Origin: JANMES01 sp038229715
GTDB lineage: Bacteria > Planctomycetota > Phycisphaerae > Tepidisphaerales > Tepidisphaeraceae
Reading direction: 5' to 3'
Length of the DNA: 64,000 bases
NCBI GenBank assembly: GCA_038229715.1
Contig: JBBROD010000001.1
Location: 32,513 to 96,512 of the forward strand
The position numbers were made by a program, and so were the translations under genes. The notes below the pieces were generated by a model. It was not told where the DNA came from and did no database searches. It saw only the letters and a list, made by a program, of their open reading frames with translations. Each line of letters begins with the position of its first letter. Within the stretch, counting starts at the first letter, position 1. Positions 50,109 through 58,815 of this stretch are shown one piece after another.

Positions 50109-50576
50109 TCACTTCACCAAAGGTTCTCGCGCGTCGGCGGGGATGTCCAGCATCTGGCCGGGTTTGATGCCGGCTTTTGCAACCATCCCCGCGTTCAGTT
50201 CGATCGCGTATTTTGCCGGCCCGTCGCTGGGAACGTTTGCAAGGTCGTAGGGTTGCATCGCTTTGGTCGACACCACTTTTCCACTCTTGGAAACGTAAAT
50301 GATGTCGAGCGGAATGCGCGTGTTCTTCATCCAGAACGCGCGGTCGTCTTCCTCGTCGAACACGAAGATCATCCCGTGCTCGTCCGGCATGGTATCGCGC
50401 TGCATCAAGCCGCGATCTCGGGACGGAAACGTGTCAGCCACTTCGAGCAAAAACGCCATGCTGCCGATTTGCATGGTCACTGTGCGCAAATCGCTCTGAG
50501 GCTGTACGTTGCCTTTGCAGCCGGTGAGGATTATGGTGAGCAATAGCCCGAGCAGTGGTGCGGTGCGGCGAATCAA
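50109..50576 (-). CDS. DUF192 lipoprotein
   Basis: Lipoprotein signal LLGLLLTIILTGCKG, then the DUF192 fold (FLLEVADTFPSRDRGLMQRD, GMIFVFDEEDDRAFWMKNTR, IPLDIIYVSKSGKVV, INAGMVAKAGIKPGQ-like end). The predicted start is TTG 50576, which overlaps the stop of the preceding gene (TTGA), giving translational coupling. Function unknown; DUF192 proteins are often exported. Last of three genes maf-112 aa-DUF192. Confidence 0.85.
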   Translation of the reverse strand: MIRRTAPLLGLLLTIILTGCKGNVQPQSDLRTVTMQIGSMAFLLEVADTFPSRDRGLMQRDTMPDEHGMIFVFDEEDDRAFWMKNTRIPLDIIYVSKSGKVVSTKAMQPYDLANVPSDGPAKYAIELNAGMVAKAGIKPGQMLDIPADAREPLVK

Positions 50577-50911
50577 TGTCCATCTCGCTTGCGGCGTTGC
50601 CGCAGTTGGTTGGTCAGCCGGAGGTCGAGCAACGCCAGTATCGTAACCACACCGACTAAAACCATCACGCCCAGCCAAATGACGGCGAACCAAACAGTTG
50701 GCTCATCCCAACTGACGACGGCCGACCCGACGTAAAACAGCATCGCCAGCAGGATCAGCAACACCGAGCCCAATCGCCGTATGCGGACCCGGCGGGTGTT
50801 GATCGCTACGTCTTCAACCGCCGCCAGCCTGTGGACTGCGTCGGAATAGAAAAGATAGTACCACCCCGCAGCGGCGATCATCAGCGAGAAAATGCCGGTC
50901 AGAATTGGCAT
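50573..50911 (-). CDS. Small three-helix membrane protein (112 aa)
   Basis: Helices MPILTGIFSLMIAAAGWYYL, VLLILLAMLFYVGSAVV and VWFAVIWLGVMVLVGVVTIL with a basic C-terminus (NQLRQRRKRDGH). No family recognised. 6 nt after maf and overlapping the DUF192 gene, so the three form one operon. Confidence 0.75.
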   Translation of the reverse strand: MPILTGIFSLMIAAAGWYYLFYSDAVHRLAAVEDVAINTRRVRIRRLGSVLLILLAMLFYVGSAVVSWDEPTVWFAVIWLGVMVLVGVVTILALLDLRLTNQLRQRRKRDGH

Positions 50912-50917
50912 GGCGAT

Positions 50918-51508
50918 TTAGGATTTAGAAGCGGGGCGGACGCCCATGGCCGCCAGCATCGGGATCGCCAGTTCCATCGGCAGGCCGACGATGTTGGTCA
51001 GGCTTCCACCCATGTTGGTGACGAACGGGTCGCGGTCCTGAATGCCGTACCCGCCGGCCTTGCCGCGCCAGTCGCCGGAGGCGATGTACAGGTCGATCTC
51101 TCGCGGCGAAAGCGGTCGCATGGAGACAGTCGAAACCATGTGCTTCACTTCCGATCGTCCGGACGATTTATGCAGCACGCACACCCCGGACGCGACCGTG
51201 TGCTGCGAGCCGGCGAGTTGCCCGAGCATCCAGCGGGCGTGGTCGGCGTCTTCGGGTTTGCCCAGCAGGGTATCGCCGAGTGCGACGATGGTGTCGGCGC
51301 CCAAAACCACCGCATCAGGGTAAGCCTCGGCGACGATTTCCGCCTTGCCGAGCGCTAGAAGCTCAGCCACGCCCATCGGCGCGAGCGTGTCGGCGTAGGC
51401 GTCCTCGTCGATGTCGGCTGGGATCGCTTCAAACACAAAGCCGGCTTCGATCAGTAGCTCCACCCGTCGCGGGCTTCGGCTGGCGAGGATTAACCGTGGG
51501 ATAGCCAT
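50918..51508 (-). CDS. maf: Maf-family nucleoside triphosphate pyrophosphatase
   Basis: House-cleaning pyrophosphatase that hydrolyses non-canonical or specific NTPs (dTTP/UTP in YhdE-type members). ASRSPRRVELL at the N-terminus and DAVVLGADTIVALGDTLLGK with PEDADHARWML are family signatures; VSMRPLSPREIDLYIASGDW is also conserved. The ATG at 51508 is chosen over TTG at 51514. First gene of a three-gene operon. Confidence 0.92.
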   Translation of the reverse strand: MAIPRLILASRSPRRVELLIEAGFVFEAIPADIDEDAYADTLAPMGVAELLALGKAEIVAEAYPDAVVLGADTIVALGDTLLGKPEDADHARWMLGQLAGSQHTVASGVCVLHKSSGRSEVKHMVSTVSMRPLSPREIDLYIASGDWRGKAGGYGIQDRDPFVTNMGGSLTNIVGLPMELAIPMLAAMGVRPASKS

Positions 51509-51603
51509 CACCAAAATCGTAGGGCGCGGCGACCGAAAGGACCACGCCGGATCCGAGCGAAACGGAAACTTTAAGGAATCTTACCGCGATCGACATCGAG
51601 CGA

Positions 51604-51990
51604 CTATTTAAATCGAATCGCGATATCGCCTTCGACAGGAACCCGCCCGCCTACAGGTGGTGCGTCATACTTGACGTGGATGGAGTCGGGAAGCACCCGG
51701 ATGATTTTGCCCGTGGCGATGGACTTTTCCGCACCGTCCATGAATGTTACGATATCGCCATCCTTCAGCCCATCGGTCACGATGCTCCCTACGGCGACGC
51801 GGTTTTCGGCGGGGCTTACTTCCGTCACCTGGCCGATGTGCGCGTTCGGGTCCATGCGCTGAAGGTCAGCGCGGACGCGCGCGAACATACCGGGATCAGC
51901 CGTGATGATCGGCTCTTCGGCAGGCTTGTGCATGCAACCTGCGATCAATCCTGCCAACACAACTCCGCCTGCCAATTGATTCAAACGCAT
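51604..51990 (-). CDS. Hypothetical lipoprotein (128 aa)
   Basis: Lipoprotein signal MRLNQLAGGVVLAGLIAGC. A beta-rich mature domain (AHIGQVTEVSPAENRVAVGS, KDGDIVTFMDGAEKSIATGK, GDIAIRFK) resembles a small FlgT/assembly-type beta barrel but without a firm match. The start at 51990 has the excellent site AAGGAG. Monocistronic, between maf and the patatin gene. Confidence 0.8.
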   Translation of the reverse strand: MRLNQLAGGVVLAGLIAGCMHKPAEEPIITADPGMFARVRADLQRMDPNAHIGQVTEVSPAENRVAVGSIVTDGLKDGDIVTFMDGAEKSIATGKIIRVLPDSIHVKYDAPPVGGRVPVEGDIAIRFK

Positions 51991-52095
51991 TGCGATCTCC
52001 TTGCAGCACACCAGCATAACGTAAATGACAGTAAACCGGGAAGGGGCATCACTTTGCAACTGTTACCCCGGGATCAGACAGAAACATGCTCCGGA

Positions 52096-53472
52096 TCACT
52101 TGCCCGCCGGCTTATCGGGCGTAGTGGTCGAAGCGGTGTTCAATCGCTCGTTCAGATCCCTTAGGTTGTTTTGAAACTTCTGCCACACCAGCAATTCTGC
52201 TGACTGATAAAGCTGGTACGCATCGCTGGGCTCGATACTAAAGTATGTCGCGATGCGGTTCACGCTGGCCCAAAAGCTGGTAAACGGCAGATTGTTGAGC
52301 TCGGCCACCCGCGATAGCGCCAGATGCACCACGGCCACCTTGTGATCGAAACGGTCGTTGAGCTCGAGATAGCCGGTCTGGCTCATCGATTTGATCAGCG
52401 CCCGTACATCGCCGGCGGTGACGTTGTCGGTGATGTTGTCGATGATGATGTCCGACAGCGTGGCCGCGCTCGCCCGCTCGATCAGCACGCTGCTGGTCAG
52501 CCCCGCGCCGGCGCGCAGGCTTTCGATGATACCGATGTCACTCTTTTCGCTGATCTTGGAGTCGAACTTCGTGCGCGCGTCGATGACGAGGAAGATCGCA
52601 CCGTTCGGATACGGATCGGGCTTGCGCGCCACTTTCGCCGCCCAGATGTGATGGCGGTAAATGTCGACCAGCGTGCGAACGCCGAGGTTGTCGGTGATCC
52701 CGCCGTCGATCAGGTGGCGGTACTGCGGGAAAGTTGTGGAGTAATCCCGCAGCGTGACCGGATGCAGCACGACGGGCACCGACGAACTGGCAGCCACCGC
52801 GTAAGCGATGGGATAGGCTTTGAGATCGGAGTTCAGTTCATCGAACGTTTCATTGCAGAAAACGAAGCGGTCGCCGGACTGCAGATCGGTGGTGTTGATC
52901 AGCAGCCGCGGCCGATCGGGCAGCAGGTCGCCGAAGGTCATCGGCTTGCTGTCGCGGGTGAACAGGTTGTATTCGATCGTTCGGGCGAGCAAATCGGTGC
53001 GGTCCACGTCGGTGAAGATCAGCGCCCAGAAATTCCACGGCAAAAACAGCTGCCACCACGCGTCGGCGGCAAAATTGTGGGTGAGCTTTTTCTGGGCCGT
53101 CTCGGGGTTCCATTCCTCGCGGTGCGTGCAGTAATAAGCAGCCGTCAGAGATCCGCCGGAGACGGAGGAGATGTAGTCGACTTTCTGCAGGATACCAACC
53201 CGCTGCAATTCAAACAGCATGGCGGCCGAGAAGTTGGCCGATCGCGATCCACCGCCGCTGATGGCGACGCCAACGAACGTGCCGTCGGCGTCGGGTGATT
53301 CGCTGCTCGGGCGGGTGGCGGCGCGCGTCGCGTTGAGCTTGCGCGTCTCGAACGGAACTTTCCCTCCGTTGAGCGCTTCGTTCTGAACGCTTTTGCACCC
53401 GGCGATGATGACCAGCATTGACAGGCCGAGAAACAAGAGGGATCGGCGGACGGTCAAAAAATGTTTGCCCAT
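52096..53472 (-). CDS. Patatin-like phospholipase lipoprotein
   Basis: Lipoprotein signal (LGLSMLVIIAGCKS), then the patatin fold. The oxyanion hole is GVAISGGGSRSANF, the nucleophile Ser lies in ISSVSGGSLTAAYYC, and the catalytic Asp in HLIDGGITDNLGV (DGG). 458 residues. A membrane-attached lipase on the outer side of the cytoplasmic membrane or in the periplasm; substrate unknown. The insert after the nucleophile (WWQLFLPWNFWALIFTDVDR) is unusually aromatic and may contact membrane. Confidence 0.9.
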   Translation of the reverse strand: MGKHFLTVRRSLLFLGLSMLVIIAGCKSVQNEALNGGKVPFETRKLNATRAATRPSSESPDADGTFVGVAISGGGSRSANFSAAMLFELQRVGILQKVDYISSVSGGSLTAAYYCTHREEWNPETAQKKLTHNFAADAWWQLFLPWNFWALIFTDVDRTDLLARTIEYNLFTRDSKPMTFGDLLPDRPRLLINTTDLQSGDRFVFCNETFDELNSDLKAYPIAYAVAASSSVPVVLHPVTLRDYSTTFPQYRHLIDGGITDNLGVRTLVDIYRHHIWAAKVARKPDPYPNGAIFLVIDARTKFDSKISEKSDIGIIESLRAGAGLTSSVLIERASAATLSDIIIDNITDNVTAGDVRALIKSMSQTGYLELNDRFDHKVAVVHLALSRVAELNNLPFTSFWASVNRIATYFSIEPSDAYQLYQSAELLVWQKFQNNLRDLNERLNTASTTTPDKPAGK

Positions 53473-53599
53473 GTATGCGATAAATTACGCCAGAAGCGGC
53501 GGATAGAAAAGTGACCGCAGCGGTTTAATTTGTTTTCTGCGGTGCACAACACCCGGAGCGTGCGTTAGAATCGGCCGGGGCATTACCCGGGAGGTTTTG

Positions 53600-55423
53600 A
53601 TGACCGCTGCCGCAGCAGACGTTCCAGCCGTGACCGATTCGTCGGCCGCCCATTCACCAATCCGTAACCGATACGTTCGCGATTGGGTCGAGCAGTGTGT
53701 TTCGCTGCTCAAACCTGACAAGGTCTACTACTGCAACGGAAGCAAGGAAGAACGTGAATCACTCTACGCCCAAGGCGTATCCGACGGCACATTCATCAAG
53801 CTCAATCAGCAGAAATGGCCCGGATGTTACTACCACCGCAGTAACAGCAACGACGTGGCTCGCACCGAGCATCAGACTTTCATCTGCACCACCGCCCGCG
53901 ACACCGCCGGCCCGACCAATAACTGGATGAAGGACAAAGAAGCCTACGCCAAGTTGCGAGAGATGTTCAACGGCGTGATGAAGGGCCGCACGCTTTACGT
54001 CGTGCCATTCGTCATGGGGCCGATCGGCGCTCAGTTAGCGAAAGTGGGTGTGCAGCTGACGGACTCGCTCTACGTTGCCGTCTCGATGGGGTTGATGACG
54101 CGAATGGGCGATATCGCCTGGAAGCAGCTTGCCGACAACGAAGAATTCACCAAGTGCCTGCACAGCCTGGCCGACGTGAACCCGAACCGCCGGTACGTTT
54201 GCCACTTCCCCGTGGACAACACGATCTGGAGCATCGGTTCCGGCTATGGCGGAAACGCATTGCTGGGCAAGAAGTGCCTCGCCCTCCGCATCGCCAGCTA
54301 CCTCGGCCGGCAGCAGGAGTGGATGGCGGAGCACATGCTTCTCATGGGCGTGAAAGATCCGCAAGGCCAAAAAACCTACGTCGCGGCGGCGTTTCCGTCG
54401 GCCTGCGGGAAGACGAATTTCGCGATGCTCGTCCCGCCTAAGAAGTTTAAGGACGAAGGGTGGCAAGTCACCACCGTCGGCGATGACATCGTGTGGATGT
54501 GGGTCGATCAGGAAAGCGGCAAGCTCCGTGCGATCAATCCCGAGGCCGGCTATTTCGGCGTCGTACCCGGCACGAATGCCAAGAGCAACCCCAACGCGCT
54601 GGCGGCCATGAGCAAGGATGCGATCTTCACCAACGTCGCGTTGGTTCCGCTGGTGGACGGTTCGTACGACATCTGGTGGGAAGACAGCGATTGGCCGGCA
54701 CCGGCCAGCGCGATCGACTGGCAGGGCGAGCCGTGGACGCCGTCGCTCGGCACGAAAGCTGCTCATGCCAACAGCCGATTTACCGCGTCGATGACGAACA
54801 ACCCTGTGCTCGACGAACGCGCGGACGATCCCAAGGGCGTGCCCATCAGCGCGCTGATTTTCGGCGGGCGCCGGTCCAAGACGATCCCGTTGGTCTTTCA
54901 GGCGTTCAACTGGCTGCACGGCGTATACGTCGGTGCGACCATCGGCTCGGAAACCACCGCCGCCGCCACGGGGCAGGTGGGCGTGGTGCGGCGCGATCCG
55001 ATGGCGATGCTGCCGTTCATTGGCTACAACATTCGCGACTATCTGGTGCACTGGTTTCAGATGCGCAAAAAGATGTTCGACTGCCCGCGCATTTTCCACG
55101 TCAACTGGTTCCGCAAGAACGACGCCGGGCAATTTCTCTGGCCCGGGTTCGGCGAGAACATGCGCGTGCTCAAGTGGATCATCGACCGCTGTAAAGGCCG
55201 AGCATACGCCCGCGAAACGCCGATCGGCTGGATGCCGCGCATCGAGGATATCGATCTCGAAGGCCTGAATGTGACAGCCGACGATTTGAAACTGCTGGAG
55301 ACGGTCGACATCGACGCGTTCAAGGCGGAGATAATCAGTCAGGAAGAACTGTTCATGAAACTTGCGGGGGATTTGCCGAAGGAAATGATTTTCCAGCGCG
55401 AGTTGCTGATCAGCCGGTTGTAG
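53600..55423 (+). CDS. pckG: Phosphoenolpyruvate carboxykinase (GTP)
   Basis: Gluconeogenic enzyme converting oxaloacetate and GTP to PEP, CO2 and GDP. 607 residues match the GTP class. P-loop FPSACGKTNFAML near 262-274, metal/GTP loops GDDIVWMWVD and FHVNWFRK, and the substrate region SIGSGYGGNALLGKK are intact. The ATG at 53600 follows GGGAGG; TAGAAT about 30 nt upstream is a probable -10. Alone on its strand; no other gluconeogenic gene is adjacent. Confidence 0.96.
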   Translation: MTAAAADVPAVTDSSAAHSPIRNRYVRDWVEQCVSLLKPDKVYYCNGSKEERESLYAQGVSDGTFIKLNQQKWPGCYYHRSNSNDVARTEHQTFICTTARDTAGPTNNWMKDKEAYAKLREMFNGVMKGRTLYVVPFVMGPIGAQLAKVGVQLTDSLYVAVSMGLMTRMGDIAWKQLADNEEFTKCLHSLADVNPNRRYVCHFPVDNTIWSIGSGYGGNALLGKKCLALRIASYLGRQQEWMAEHMLLMGVKDPQGQKTYVAAAFPSACGKTNFAMLVPPKKFKDEGWQVTTVGDDIVWMWVDQESGKLRAINPEAGYFGVVPGTNAKSNPNALAAMSKDAIFTNVALVPLVDGSYDIWWEDSDWPAPASAIDWQGEPWTPSLGTKAAHANSRFTASMTNNPVLDERADDPKGVPISALIFGGRRSKTIPLVFQAFNWLHGVYVGATIGSETTAAATGQVGVVRRDPMAMLPFIGYNIRDYLVHWFQMRKKMFDCPRIFHVNWFRKNDAGQFLWPGFGENMRVLKWIIDRCKGRAYARETPIGWMPRIEDIDLEGLNVTADDLKLLETVDIDAFKAEIISQEELFMKLAGDLPKEMIFQRELLISRL

Positions 55424-55442
55424 GGCGTAAGTGTTCAGACAT

Positions 55443-55534
55443 CGTCATCCTGAGCGGTACTCCACGAAGGATCTCGGGTAGCCAAAAACTGCTCGACGTC
55501 CGAGATTCCTCGCAGAGTACCGTTCGGAATGACG
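55443..55534. repeat. Dispersed hairpin repeat (CGTCATCCTGAGCGGTACTCC type)
   Basis: CGTCATCCTGAG at the left pairs with the degraded right arm CGTTCGGAATGACG. Related to 2312-2404. It lies 20 nt after pckG and may act as its terminator. Confidence 0.75.
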
Positions 55535-55637
55535 GCTATGGATCGTCGTCGCGATCATCGTTAGGGCTCCGTTCGTAGCTATCTTATTGTCTCGCAACGG
55601 ATAACAGTCGCCGCAATAATGGGGGCATTCAGGCGTT

Positions 55638-56264
55638 ATGGATACGACGGTCGGACCCAATTCGATGCGATTGCATATCGCCCCACATACGGCGGCACCA
55701 CCGCCGGTGACTGATGAGCAGTTGGTCGATCGCCTTCGGGACGGCGATCCATCGGCCGGTCGTGAGTTGGTCGATCGCCATTGCCAGGCGCTGCTGCGAT
55801 ACCTTCACCGGTTGACCGGCAGCGAGCACTCGGCCGAGGAATTGCATCAGCAGACCTGGGTGAGTGTGCTGGAGCACATAGAAAAATTCTCGCCGACGAC
55901 CGCCGGCGGGGGATTCAAAAGTTGGCTCTTCCGTATCGCCACGAATAAAGCCAACGACACGTGGCGATCCCGATCGCGTGAGAAGGCGGCCAAGGAAGGG
56001 CTGAAGCTGGTGACCGACGAAGAACTCCCAGCGGCCGATCATCGGCTGGAGAGTTCGGAGAACGAGGCCAAGCTCAAGCGGGCGATCGAACAGTTGCCGG
56101 AGAACCAGAAGCAGGTGGTCATGCTTCGGTACTACAGCAACCTGAAGTTTGTTGAAATCGCCGAAATGCTCGGCTGTCCGTTGAATACCGCCCTGGGCAG
56201 GATGCACAAGGCGATGCAGAAGTTGAAACAGTTGATGGAATCGGAAGTCAGGAGTAGCCCATGA
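55638..56264 (+). CDS. ECF RNA polymerase sigma factor
   Basis: 208 residues. Region 2 (GRELVDRHCQALLRYLHRLT, SAEELHQQTWVSVLEHIEKF, WLFRIATNKANDTWRSRSRE) and region 4 (LPENQKQVVMLRYYSNLKFV, NTALGRMHKAMQKLKQLM). It has an N-terminal extension of about 25 residues (MDTTVGPNSMRLHIAPHTAA). Coupled by an ATGA overlap to a membrane anti-sigma-like protein. The trigger is unknown. Confidence 0.92.
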   Translation: MDTTVGPNSMRLHIAPHTAAPPPVTDEQLVDRLRDGDPSAGRELVDRHCQALLRYLHRLTGSEHSAEELHQQTWVSVLEHIEKFSPTTAGGGFKSWLFRIATNKANDTWRSRSREKAAKEGLKLVTDEELPAADHRLESSENEAKLKRAIEQLPENQKQVVMLRYYSNLKFVEIAEMLGCPLNTALGRMHKAMQKLKQLMESEVRSSP

Positions 56265-56959
56265 AATCGCTGCTACACACCCTGAATGATAACGAAGCGG
56301 TGCTGCTGATGTACCTCTTCGACGAACTGCCCGCCGACGATCGCGTTGAGGTGGAGGGGATGTTGTTGACCGACTCGACGCTTCGGGCGGAGTTGCAACA
56401 TCTGGAAGTGGTGCACGCCACGGTTACTGATGCGATTAAGTTGTCGGACGGGCGGCTGTCGTCCCCGCGCTCGGAGGCGGCGGCTCGGCGCAACACTTAC
56501 AAATTAGTCGACCAATGGAACACCCGCCGGCTGCTCCGGCAGGCGGCGGTTGTTAGACGGGCTCCGAGCAAACTGAAATGGGCCCTCTATGCCAGCGGGG
56601 CGGCGGCGGCGGCGCTGGTGGCGGTGACGTACTTCTGGGTCATGAGCAACGGAGATCAGTACAATAACTTTCCGAGTATTGCCACGACTGGCGTCGTTCC
56701 ACCCGAAGTCGAGGATCGTCTTGCGAATTCATTTGATGATCCAGATTCCCCCGAAATCAATCACGAAATAGCCGACGCCCGGTCGATTGATTCTTCGGAT
56801 TTGCTCCGCAAATCGCTCGATACCAGCGAGGAAATGCTCAGCGATTCGCTGACCCACGTCGACCTTGCCGCAGCCGAGCGGGAGATCAAAGCGATCGCTA
56901 TCCTGAGCGACCTGCGGACCATCAATGGCGACGCCGACGGTCAAGACCAGTTTCAGTAA
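56261..56959 (+). CDS. Membrane anti-sigma-like protein
   Basis: 232 residues. The cytoplasmic N-terminus (ALLMYLFDELPADDRVEVEG, LRAELQHLEVVHATVTDAIK) looks like an anti-sigma domain without zinc ligands. One membrane helix (ALYASGAAAAALVAVTYFWV) precedes an acidic extracytoplasmic tail. The ATGA overlap with the sigma gene and this domain order support an anti-sigma role; the next gene starts at the very next base. Confidence 0.75.
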   Translation: MKSLLHTLNDNEAVLLMYLFDELPADDRVEVEGMLLTDSTLRAELQHLEVVHATVTDAIKLSDGRLSSPRSEAAARRNTYKLVDQWNTRRLLRQAAVVRRAPSKLKWALYASGAAAAALVAVTYFWVMSNGDQYNNFPSIATTGVVPPEVEDRLANSFDDPDSPEINHEIADARSIDSSDLLRKSLDTSEEMLSDSLTHVDLAAAEREIKAIAILSDLRTINGDADGQDQFQ

Positions 56960-57736
56960 ATGAGACTCAACATGATGCATTCAATAACCAAAAGAGCAGG
57001 GACGATCGTGCTGACGGCGTTATGCGCATTGCCGATCGCGGCGATGTCACCGGCCGCTCGAGCGGAAGGTCCTGCCACGCGCCCGACGCGACCGCCGGGC
57101 AGCGAGCATCCGAATCGGCCGTTCCGCAAGGATTTTCCATCCCGTCCGCCGATTACGACCGAACAATGGACCGACGTGCTGACCTTCATGCGCGAACATT
57201 CGGCCCGTCGAACAGAAGATCTCGAAAAACTCCTCACCACCAGCGAAGAGAAGCGCGCTTCGTTTATGAAGCAATTGATCTCCGCTCAATATGAATACGT
57301 GATGAGCTTGAAAAACGAGGACTCGGAACTTCACGACCTCCAAATTCGCAAGATCGAAACGCAAGATGCGATTTACGGCATGCTTCGCGATGCCAAGAAC
57401 GGAATGAACGCGGATCAGAAGAAGGATTTTCGCGAACTGGTCGTCAAGCTGGTTGACGTAAACTTGAACGAACGTCAGCGGCGGATCGAACGGGCCAGAG
57501 AATCGCTCGCCCGTGCTCAGACCACGCTACAGGAAGACAATAAGCACAAGAACGCGCTGGTTGAAGACCGCATGGAGCAACTGCTTCGAGAAGGGCCTCG
57601 CCCCCTGAAGATGGACACTCGCCCGGAAGGTCCGAACGATGCCGGGGCAACCAATAGCAAAGCCGGCAGCGAAACATTCGGCGACGTAATGCCGCAGGGC
57701 GCACCGCGTCGCGACGGCAACGGGAAGAAGGATTGA
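56960..57736 (+). CDS. Exported helical protein, third gene of the second ECF locus
   Basis: 258 residues. Signal peptide (AGTIVLTALCALPIAAMSPA, then ARA) and a long alpha-helical domain (EKLLTTSEEKRASFMKQLIS, DFRELVVKLVDVNLNERQRR, RARESLARAQTTLQEDNKHK) resembling Spy/LTXXQ-type periplasmic chaperones by pattern only. The disordered C-terminus is Pro/Gly-rich. Zero-gap with the anti-sigma gene, so the three form an operon. Likely a target or sensor of the sigma system. Confidence 0.75.
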   Translation: MRLNMMHSITKRAGTIVLTALCALPIAAMSPAARAEGPATRPTRPPGSEHPNRPFRKDFPSRPPITTEQWTDVLTFMREHSARRTEDLEKLLTTSEEKRASFMKQLISAQYEYVMSLKNEDSELHDLQIRKIETQDAIYGMLRDAKNGMNADQKKDFRELVVKLVDVNLNERQRRIERARESLARAQTTLQEDNKHKNALVEDRMEQLLREGPRPLKMDTRPEGPNDAGATNSKAGSETFGDVMPQGAPRRDGNGKKD

Positions 57737-57811
57737 ATCCTCGTCCCCCGTTGCTCTGGGGAAGGGTGAACTGCGGGGATTGTGCAGGGCCGTTGATTCA
57801 ATCAGCGCATC

Positions 57812-57846
57812 AAAAAGGGTCGTCCCCTCCGAGACGACCCCTTTCG
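57812..57846. terminator. Bidirectional terminator between converging genes
   Basis: AAAAGGGTCGTC and GACGACCCCTTTC form a 12-bp stem with a short loop, A/T-rich at both ends. It lies midway between the exported helical gene (+) and the response regulator (-). Confidence 0.85.
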
Positions 57847-57877
57847 CATCCGTGCGAATACTGAATTGATTTTTGCG

Positions 57878-58468
57878 TTAGTAGACAACCGCCATCGCGT
57901 CTTCGATCGCTTCGATCACTTGGCGGACATGGAACGGCTTGCGCAGGAATCCGTCGAACGGTCCCGAGAGCAGGCCTTTGCCTTCGTCGTCGGTCATCTT
58001 GCCGCTCATGGCGATGAGCTTGGTCAATTGCAGATCGGAGTTAGCCTTCACTTGCTTAGCCACTTCTCTGCCATCGACGTCGGACAGGTGCATATCTAGC
58101 AGGATGACGTGCGGGCGAAACTTCTCCGCAGTAATGCCGGCGGCGAAACCGCTCTTGGCGACTTCCACTTCGTACTTGGCTTCGTCTTCAAGAATCTTCT
58201 CTAGCACTTCCACGATGTCGGCTTCGTCGTCGACGATCAAGATGCGGCTGCAGCCCGACATCAGGCCGTTCAGCGGCATGCCGTGTTGTTTCATGAAGCG
58301 GATCAGCTGATTCAGCGGAATGCGGCGGTCCTTGCTGCCCGGAATGCGATACCCGTGCAACGTGCCGGAGTCAAACCACTTGCTGACGGTCCGCGGCGCG
58401 ACGTTACAGATTTTGGCGACTTCGCCGGTGGTCAGAACGTCTTTTATCTTGCTGGTGCTGGTACTCAT
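57878..58468 (-). CDS. Response regulator with an N-terminal excisionase-type HTH
   Basis: 196 residues in reversed domain order. Residues 10-58 are a MerR/excisionase-like helix-turn-helix (LTTGEVAKICNVAPRTVSKW, then IPLNQLIRFMKQHG). A CheY-type receiver follows with ILIVDDEADIVEVLE, phospho-acceptor Asp in VILLDMHLSDVDG, Ser in IAMSGKMTDD and Lys in FLRKPFH. The HTH binds DNA and the receiver gates it, inverse to the usual layout. No kinase is adjacent. A gap of about 350 bp separates it from the divergent sugar transporter. Confidence 0.88.
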   Translation of the reverse strand: MSTSTSKIKDVLTTGEVAKICNVAPRTVSKWFDSGTLHGYRIPGSKDRRIPLNQLIRFMKQHGMPLNGLMSGCSRILIVDDEADIVEVLEKILEDEAKYEVEVAKSGFAAGITAEKFRPHVILLDMHLSDVDGREVAKQVKANSDLQLTKLIAMSGKMTDDEGKGLLSGPFDGFLRKPFHVRQVIEAIEDAMAVVY

Positions 58469-58815
58469 AGTGCATTTCTCCCGTCGGCCGAAATCCTCCG
58501 GCCGGATGTTTTCTCCCTGGCCACCTACAACCTCATGCGGATGACCCTTTCTATATCGACGAATCAGCCGATCGCTTTAGGAGACGTGCGCAGTTTTTGC
58601 CGAACTTGCGAGAAAGACTGAAAACTCCGTTGTTATCAGACAGGGCTAATAAACGGTCCGGTGGTACATGTGACAGGAACTGACCAATGCCCGCGTGGAG
58701 GCATGTCGCAGCCGTAAATCAGACCCGCCAACCGGCTCGGCGATAGGCGATGTGCTGTCGTTAAATTGTCGCGGTTGGCGCTTGCAGATGCCGGACAACT
58801 TGAGATCATTTTAAT
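58469..58815. other. Divergent promoter region between the response regulator and the sugar transporter
   Basis: 347 bp without a gene. No dispersed repeat and no strong hairpin. The base before the transporter start is AT-rich (CATTTTAAT). The two promoters should lie here; I see no clear operator. Confidence 0.5.

Noticed and set aside
54035..55132. 365-codon minus-strand frame
   Set aside because: Antisense to pckG; no start signal or family pattern.
58483..58815. Search for a riboswitch or operator before the sugar transporter
   Set aside because: No conserved aptamer block or symmetrical operator could be identified by eye.
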